Shown here piece after piece: positions 49,545 through 64,000 of a stretch of 64,000 nt of DNA (positions within the stretch are counted from its first letter, which is position 1; every line of letters begins with the position of its first letter). A program made the translations under genes and the position numbers. A model generated the notes under the pieces. That model had not been told where the DNA came from. It ran no database searches and worked only from the letters and a program-made list of their open reading frames with translations. The DNA is taken from NCBI GenBank assembly GCA_028023455.1, contig JAQFVV010000001.1, positions 25,287,401-25,351,400 of the forward strand, in the 5' to 3' direction. Source of the DNA: Epiperipatus broadwayi (lineage: Eukaryota; Onychophora; Udeonychophora; Euonychophora; Peripatidae).

Positions 49545-49602
49545 ATTCCACTTTCAGATCATGATTTCAAGCTATTTGCTATCATCAGTGAAAGACAGGA
49601 AT
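49545..49602 (-). ncRNA. Hammerhead ribozyme-like motif, unit 1
   Basis: Read on the - strand: outer helix I AUUCC/GGAAU, internal loop UGU/U, inner helix I CUUUCA/UGAAAG. The conserved CUGAUGA is at complement 49582-49588, then a short helix II (AGC/GCU closed by a U-U mismatch, loop AAAUA), then GAAA. The self-complementary AUCAUGAU follows as helix III, and C17 is at 49557, giving an AUC cleavage triplet. All invariant core bases are present. An 8-base palindromic helix III is typical of hammerheads that work as dimers. Helix II is short, so activity is not certain. Confidence 0.75.
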
Positions 49603-49953
49603 AAAGAAACTAGATCTAAATACAAACTCTGAGCGTTTATGAAACAATTTCTTTTCAGCTTGCAAGCGTGAATTTTTTAGACACGTAATGTCTTCAAACT
49701 CAGCATAGCAAACCAGATAGCTATATGGGTCTGATCTCAGTTCAGCATCACCACATAGTAGAAGCCTCTGCAATCTATATCATTGCAAGAAAGACCTCAA
49801 AGGTACATTTATGATAAACAAAAATGCAAGTTAAAAAACTTGCTAACGCTTGTATTTATGTCCACAGATGGCGTTCTACCAAAAACACCGATCAAGTGTA
49901 TGTTTTGTTTACATAAACGTCAGAGTAGTTAGTATTCACTATCTCTAACTATA

Positions 49954-50011
49954 ATTCCACTTTCAGATCATGATTTCAAGCTATTTCCTATCATCAGTGA
50001 AAGACAGGAAT
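49954..50011 (-). ncRNA. Hammerhead ribozyme-like motif, unit 2 (helix II mutated)
   Basis: Same layout as unit 1, shifted by 409. One base at 49987 changes the C-G pair at the top of helix II to a G-G mismatch, leaving two Watson-Crick pairs; the rest of the core is intact. Confidence 0.65.
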
Positions 50012-50362
50012 AAAGAAACTAGATCTAAATACAAACTCTGAGCGTTTATGAAACAATTTCTATTCAGCTTGCAAGCGTGAATTTTTTAGACACGTAATGT
50101 CTTCAAACTCAGCATAGCAAACCAGATAGCTATATGGGTCTGATCTCAGTTCAGCATCACCACATAGTAGAAACCTCTGCAATCTATATCATTGCAAGAA
50201 AGACCTCAAAGGTACATTTATGATAAACAAAAATGCAAGTTAAAAAACTTGCTAACGCTTGTATTTATGTCCACAGATGGCGTTCTACCAAAAACACCGA
50301 TCAAGCGTATGTTTTGTTTACATAAACATCAGAGTAGTTAGTATTCACTATCTCTAACTATA

Positions 50363-50420
50363 ATTCCACTTTCAGATCATGATTTCAAGCTATTTGCTAT
50401 CATCAGTGAAAGACAGGAAT
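50363..50420 (-). ncRNA. Hammerhead ribozyme-like motif, unit 3
   Basis: Identical in helices and core to unit 1, another 409 bases on. Confidence 0.75.
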
Positions 50421-50985
50421 AAAGAAACTAGATCTAAATACAAACTCTGAGCGTTTATGAAACAATTTCTATTCAGCTTGCAAGCGTGAATTTTTTAGAC
50501 ACGTAATGTCTTCAAACTCAGCATAGCAAACCAGATAGCTATATGGGTCTGATCTCAGTTCAGCATCACCACATAGTAGAAGCCTCTGCAATCTATATCA
50601 TTGCAAGAAAGACCTCAAAGGTACATTTATGATAAACAAAAATGCAAGTTAAAAAACTTGCTAACGCTTGTATTTATGTCCACAGATGGCGTTCTACCAA
50701 AAACACCGATCAAGCATATGTTGTGAACATAAATACAAGCGTTAGCAAGTTTTTTAACTTGCATTTTTGTTTATCATAAATGTACCTTTGAGGTCTTTCT
50801 TGCAATGATATAGATTGCAGAGGCTTCTACTATGTGGTGATGCTGAACTGAGATCAGACCCATATAGCTATCTGGTTTGCTATGCTGAGTTTGAAGACAT
50901 TACGTGTCTAAAAAATTCACGCTTGCAAGCTGAATAGAAATTGTTTCATAAACGCTCAGAGTTTGTATTTAGATCTAGTTTCTTT

Positions 50986-51043
50986 ATTCCTGTCTTTCAC
51001 TGATGATAGCAAATAGCTTGAAATCATGATCTGAAAGTGGAAT
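50986..51043 (+). ncRNA. Hammerhead ribozyme-like motif, unit 4 (inverted)
   Basis: On the + strand: AUUCC at 50986-50990, CUUUCA at 50994-50999, CUGAUGA at 51000-51006, helix II 51007-51019, GAAA at 51020-51023, helix III AUCAUGAU at 51023-51030, C17 at 51031, UGAAAG at 51032-51037, GGAAU at 51039-51043. Confidence 0.75.
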
Positions 51044-51394
51044 TATAGTTAGAGATAGTGAATACTAACTACTCTGACGTTTATGTAAACAAAACATACG
51101 CTTGATCGGTGTTTTTGGTAGAACGCCATCTGTGGACATAAATACAAGCGTTAGCAAGTTTTTTAACTTGCATTTTTGTTTATCATAAATGTACCTTTGA
51201 GGTCTTTCTTGCAATGATATAGATTGCAGAGGCTTCTACTATGTGGTGATGCTGAACTGAGATCAGACCCATATAGCTATCTGGTTTGCTATGCTGAGTT
51301 TGAAGACATTACGTGTCTAAAAAATTCACGCTTGCAAGCTGAATAGAAATTGTTTCATAAACGCTCAGAGTTTGTATTTAGATCTAGTTTCTTT

Positions 51395-51452
51395 ATTCCT
51401 GTCTTTCACTGATGATAGCAAATAGCTTGAAATCATGATCTGAAAGTGGAAT
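51395..51452 (+). ncRNA. Hammerhead ribozyme-like motif, unit 5 (inverted)
   Basis: Same as unit 4, shifted by 409, with intact helices and core. Confidence 0.75.
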
Positions 51453-51545
51453 TATAGTTAGAGATAGTGAATACTAACTACTCTGACGTTTATGTAAACA
51501 AAACATACGCTTGATCGGTGTTTTTGGTAGAACGCCATTTGTGGA

Positions 51546-59689
<8,144 letters not shown>

Positions 59690-59792
59690 AATAATAAATG
59701 AATACTTTTCAGTGCCCATACAAGATATAGCATTTAAGACTTTCTTAAATGCTATATCTTGTATGGGCACTGAAAAGTATTTATTTATTATT
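59690..59792. repeat. Near-perfect hairpin, 49-bp arms with a 5-base loop
   Basis: 59690-59738 pairs with 59744-59792 with a single mismatch; loop ACTTT at 59739-59743. It includes a GC-richer core (AGTGCCCATACAAG and complement). Could be a small fold-back or MITE-like element, or a young hairpin-RNA locus; no repeat copy is in the window. Confidence 0.9.
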
Positions 59793-61586
59793 CAAATATA
59801 TATATTATAATATTAATCACACAATGATGAAGATATATTATAATGGAAGTACAAGTTCCCCCAAAAATATTTTATTTGTTTTACAGTTCAATAAAATAAA
59901 ATAAAAATAAAATTCTCGGGTGCCAAACCTTTTAATTAGAAAGTTTACTTTTGGAAAATTTATTAATTCCCAATCATCATCATTTACAAAATATTACCAC
60001 CATCCCTGCATGGCTCCCAATGGATTGCATAATTTCTCAGGATTGTGGATATTATTAGCATATTAGATATTAAAAGCACAATGTTCAGACTGAGATAAAC
60101 AAACACAAACTAAATGGATTAATGAAAGAAATATATTAATACTTTATTATCAATAAATATACAATATAGTTGCATAATACAACTATTAATATGTATACAA
60201 AAATTAAATATAATAATAATAGGTATTTTAAATTTACATTTAAGTTTAAAGTGTTATAATATTTATAATGAAAATCTTCCAAATGAAATATTTAAATAGT
60301 TACAAAACATGGTTTTCTGTAGATAACAATCTTTTAATATATTTATAATTGTCTGTATTAATTCTTCCAAAGATGGCAGTTTCTCTCCTTTGGCACTGGC
60401 GATGTTACAGCACCATTAGTGATGTTATCTAAAGTAAAGGATTAGTAGGCCTTGGGCAGTTTTTAAGGCACCACACATTTCTTTCTTTATGACATTATTA
60501 AGGCAAGCTATGGCTGATTTCAGAAAACTTGAGCATTAGATTTTGGATCTGACTGCATTTTCTGGGTATTTTGGATAGTGTGATTTTTGTTTATCTAGCA
60601 ACACATAATAAATAGTTTTCTGATAGATAAAATCATCATACTGAAATGCTGAAAATTACTTTAAAAACAGTGAAAAAATACAGCTATATGATTTACCCAA
60701 ATTGGAGTTATGATGAAAAACAGTTTTAACCATCAGTTTTCCTCCTCTGCATTGAATCTGATACACTGTTTTTGGGTTGAGTCTTCAAATAAGTTAACAT
60801 AGATTGTACTACCTGAACTAGACTGAAATGATGTTATTCAACAACAGGTTTTTTAACAACAGGATATGTCACCAGCTATTGACAAAACTTGATCTATATT
60901 TCCTTTACAACAACATGTTTTTTTTTTAAAAATGTTCCTGGAAAAAAAATTACAGATATATTGTGATGGATACATAGACAAATGATAGAAAAAAGTAGTT
61001 TTTTTGTGTTTCTTTATTTACATTAACCAGCATAAGAAGAAAAAAATATTGCTAACATTTAAACCTCAAATGATAACTTCTAAAGTATTATTAATTTCAA
61101 AATATTAATATTATATTTAGCTTTGCCATCATCTTTACTATAAAAATGTGGCACATTCTATTTAAAACTCAATTCAAAAAATGCAAACTAAAAAGAGTTA
61201 AAAACACTGGATATTTATAAACTACATAATTATTATTCTTAGATTCTTTGCATATTGAAACTATTTTTTCTTTCCTTACTGTAATTTATTATTCCATTGT
61301 TTGTTTATTATTGCAAAGCAATTTTATAAAATATTTGTTAATATGATTAAATAATGCACACACTAATTTTCTTTTAACCTTTTAAATCAGTGTACTCAAG
61401 TGATACATACACAGCATTTAAAATTTTTATTATTCAATATTGATGATGAATATTTATGAAATAATTTTTTCTTCATGCAGCTTTGCATATATAACCACAT
61501 TCAAATTGCTTTCAGATTTGTTATAATTACAATATATACATATATATATATATATGAAAATAATAAATATATTTCTCTACACTAAT
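59793..61586. other. Non-coding DNA with a GC-richer part at 60360-60600
   Basis: The part near 60360-60600 is less AT-rich and may be an old repeat, but stops occur in all frames I checked and no family was recognised. Confidence 0.4.
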
Positions 61587-61628
61587 GCTTTAATATTTCA
61601 ACCAGAAGACTGATTTTCATCAGAAAAC
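61587..61628 (-). ncRNA. Orphan hammerhead ribozyme-like motif
   Basis: On the - strand: helix I GUUUU/AAAGC (five pairs, one G-U), CUGAUGA at complement 61617-61623, one extra A, helix II AAUCAG/CUGGUU around loop UCUU, GAAA at complement 61596-61599, self-complementary AUAU as helix III, then U17. The layout resembles the Penelope-like element motif at 1912-1958, including the single extra base before helix II. It may be the last trace of another such element, followed by AT-rich tail and a TA run. Confidence 0.5.
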
Positions 61629-62723
61629 TATTTTTCTGATTGAAATATTAAATGATTATGTAGAAAAGTAATTGTATTATTTGATTATATTACAAAATAT
61701 AACATTTCTAGAAAAGTTCAATACTTGAAATATGTGATAAATGTTAATTAATCATCCCTTATTAAATTAAAAAAAAAAATGTTTTTTACGATATTTATTT
61801 TAATCTTACTTGCCACAAATAGTTGTGTAAAAAAATGTAATTTAATAAAGAATGACTAATTATCATGTATGTATTTATAAGAAACAAGTGAATAAATAAA
61901 TTTTACTTTTCCAAAATAAATGTGTATAAAGTATGATTATTGTCTGATATAAAATCATGATTTGGGGGCACAAGTACTTCATCTCATGATTTTAACATAA
62001 ATTTTTACTGAAAAGTATTGTAGTTTGTAAAAAAAACAAACAAACGAGTTTTTAAATAGATCTGTTGTATGGCTGCTGTAAACTATTAAAATAAGTATCA
62101 TAATAACATGAAAGGCTGAAACTTAAAAATATTTTATGTGTTTGAATTGTTTTGAAAAATACTTTTTAAAAAATAGTGCGAAATTTAAATTAAACATTAC
62201 AACGTGTGCTCGAATACACACACACACACATATAGGAAATAAAAAGTAATAAAGTAAAATTAAAAAATAGCAAACAATAAAATTGTTTCATTATTATAAA
62301 AATAAAAAGATAAAAGGAAAATAAGTGGCTTGAATAATTAACAAAATGCAATCAATAAACTAAAACAATTTTGTATTGGATAAACGTATATTAAAAATCT
62401 CAATTTAAAACAAGAGTTATTACATAACAGAATACTAGAACCAAGACATTACTAATTTGCTATTGATTATCGTCACTATTAATTCAACTTATTAGTCTAT
62501 TGGTTTAATGAGATTTTATATTATTAAAATCAGAATTAAATATATCTTATGTAATAATTTGAAAAGGAAAATTGATAACCAAATTTTATTGAAATCATCA
62601 ATGGAAGATAAAAATATTTAATTTAAATCTCTCAAATATTCTTTAATATATCTTTTTTTTATTTAGCTTAATATATATGTATATTAAACTTGTAAATATA
62701 ACTTCTTATTTTATTTCTTTTAG
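61629..62723. other. AT-rich DNA before the receptor exon, probably intron
   Basis: Contains a short CA run near 62216-62230 and ends in a pyrimidine-rich acceptor (TTATTTCTTTTAG). No other exon seen. Confidence 0.5.
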
Positions 62724-62978
62724 GATACACCGACATTAAAAAAAAAAATTAAAAACAATTTAAAAATAAAATACCCAGAACTAGCACTTTATCGTGCCAT
62801 AATCAGTAAAACCTCTCTTTTGGCTTTTGATGCAGTTTGGACCATGGCTCTAGCTTTAAACAATTCTATAGAATTTCTGTGGAAAAATAAAAGTTTAGAG
62901 AATTTTACTTATACAGATAATGATGTTGCTGATGCTATTAGTGATGAAATATATAAATTAAAGTTTGATGGTGTTACG
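62724..62978 (+). CDS. GABA-B-type receptor exon, ligand-binding (Venus flytrap) domain
   Basis: This 255-base, 85-codon exon (phase 0 at both ends) lies between an acceptor TTTTAG at 62723 and a consensus donor GTAAGT at 62979. It reads D-T-P-T-L-K-K-K-I-K, K-Y-P-E-L, then A-F-D-A-V-W-T-M-A-L-A-L-N-N-S, N-F-T-Y-T-D and F-D-G-V-T at the end. The Y/F-D-A-V-W-x-x-A-x-A-L-N motif followed by F-x-Y and F-x-G-V-(T/S) is the C-terminal part of the extracellular amino-acid-binding lobe in GABA-B receptors. Flanking ligand-domain exons were not found in the preceding 11 kb. In protein order this exon belongs before the transmembrane exons, yet it lies downstream of the + strand copies, so it is either a second receptor gene or evidence of misordering. 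Confidence 0.88.
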
Positions 62979-63439
62979 GTAAGTAAAATTACAAACCTCA
63001 AAACGGATATTTATTTAATGTTCAGTTTATTATTATAGACAGTCACACAAATTTTATGCTCACTTGTAAATGTAACTATGAATAGTTTTTTATTATTATT
63101 AAGAATTAGAAAAATAAAACACAGATTAAAAATTACATAGATTACATTGACTAGTCTTTGATTATCAATAAAACATTAGAGTATCGAACAAATTTGAGTA
63201 AAATGCCCATCATCATTTAACATATGTTGCACCCAGGTTTCTATAAATAGTTTCCCTGGCACTAGAAAATAACATATTTGGTCTATTTTTTGTTTTCATA
63301 TCTTCAGCATAGTTTCTATATCCTTATATATTCATATGTCCAGATGTCGACTTAAATTTAGATAGAGAAAAATATGAATTCTCTTTCAATTAAGCTTAGA
63401 ATTTTTTTTCTTTTTTGTAGTAGTTTGTCTTTTTTTTTT
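62979..63439. other. Intron sequence, AT-rich
   Basis: Follows the donor of the ligand-domain exon; no second exon seen. Confidence 0.5.
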
Positions 63440-63534
63440 CATGTGTCAAAGTATCGTCCTGGAAGTGATTCCACAAACATGGGACAATTGCTTGTAAGGC
63501 GGCTGTGCTGACCACTCGGGCACCAACGCTTGAC
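63440..63534 (-). mobile_element. tRNA-derived SINE, diverged copy
   Basis: On the - strand it starts TCAAGCGTTGG, has an A-box-like TGCCCGAGTGG (complement 63512-63522), an anticodon-like CCTTACAAG, and a degenerate B-box-like GGAATCACTTCC (complement 63461-63472), then ACTTTGACACATG. The same order of landmarks occurs in the SINE at 2153-2345. Confidence 0.65.
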
Positions 63535-64000
63535 TAGTAGTTTGTCGTTTAATCAATGTAGCTGTTATTGGCATCAAGCATAAAAAATTGATTCAATTCT
63601 TATCATTTAATAATCAATGCATTCTTCATTATTTTTCTATGATGGAGAAGGCATTGAAATATAGAATAAATCACAATTATGTTTACTCATTTTAGGCATT
63701 TATTTCTCATAATAACCCATACAATTTTTAATATGCTTTTATATAATCTAAAAAATAATTTTTTGATTCGAACTTAACTTACAATAATCAAAATTTCTAT
63801 ATTAATACAAACTATAATAATAAACATCACATGACCACCACCTCTTATGCTTGTGTATAACTGTTGTTAAAACAGGCAATACTCACTATACGTATACCAC
63901 ACACAGCAAGCTAGAGTAACCAATGGATGCCAGAAGGCTTGTGCATAAAATCCCCATCTAATGCCTACTCATTCAATATCCCCAGACTAGTTACTGACTT
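63535..64000. other. Non-coding DNA at the window edge
   Basis: AT-rich to about 63830, then somewhat GC-richer to the end; no exon or known repeat recognised. Confidence 0.4.

Larger units (their letters stand above)
49526..51545. repeat. 409-bp tandem repeat, three direct then two inverted units, each with a hammerhead-like motif
   Basis: The TTCACTATCTC landmark recurs at 49526, 49935 and 50344 (period 409). After a turn near 50719-50729 the reverse complement follows, with landmarks at 50727 and 51136 (again 409). Units are almost identical. Each contains an 18-base perfect hairpin (GCAAGTT, AAAA, AACTTGC; 49826-49843 in unit 1) and a hammerhead-like fold. The loop at the turn is about 50 bases. 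The array starts at the gap and was probably longer. Confidence 0.92.

Noticed and set aside
48836-49564. Long frames crossing 49026-49525
   Set aside because: Most residues come from the 500-N gap, so there is no coding evidence.
49526-51545. The 409-bp array as a CRISPR array
   Set aside because: Units are contiguous 409-base repeats without spacers, in a eukaryotic genome.

Overview
The window is strongly AT-rich animal DNA with spliced genes, long introns, microsatellites and many retroelements. Three exons of a GABA-B-type (class C) G-protein-coupled receptor, a GIY-YIG Penelope-like element, tRNA-derived SINEs and LTR elements point to an invertebrate metazoan. A cnidarian or lophotrochozoan would fit, but the species cannot be named from this sequence. 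One run of exactly 500 N (49026-49525) shows this is a scaffold join, so order and orientation across it are uncertain.

Layout. 1-1980 holds a decayed Penelope-like element whose 5' end is folded back on itself and whose 3' end keeps a decayed hammerhead-like motif. From about 2041 to 48722 the window is one large inverted repeat: a left arm of about 23 kb, a centre near 25.39 kb, and its reverse complement. Reading inward, each arm carries a SINE, a GA/CT microsatellite, a receptor exon (TM1-TM2 region), a fold-back element, a gag-only LTR element with 1.9-2.0 kb LTRs, a second fold-back element, the next receptor exon (TM3 region), a 1.2 kb tandem repeat, and a second long LTR. The centre holds a short Ty3/gypsy-like gag remnant between the two oppositely oriented long LTRs. 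The outer part of the arms is nearly identical and the inner 5-6 kb is clearly diverged.

After the gap, 49526-51545 is a 409-bp tandem repeat arranged as three direct and two inverted units. Each unit holds a hammerhead ribozyme-like fold: 6-bp helix I plus an outer helix, CUGAUGA, helix II, GAAA, a self-complementary helix III, and an AUC cleavage site. A further orphan hammerhead-like motif lies at 61587-61628. The remaining DNA up to 62.7 kb is AT-rich and non-coding apart from microsatellites and a 49-bp-arm hairpin. At 62724-62978 there is an exon for the ligand-binding domain of a GABA-B-type receptor on the + strand, then a SINE on the - strand.

How the parts relate. The two copies of the transmembrane exons read toward each other into the palindrome centre, and no later transmembrane exon is visible before it. 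The ligand-binding exon lies downstream and reads away, although it should precede the transmembrane exons in the protein. As assembled, the window therefore does not give one collinear receptor gene. Either there are two related genes or gene fragments, or the scaffold is misordered or misjoined. The most novel material is the hammerhead-bearing tandem array and the recurring fold-back architecture seen at several scales.
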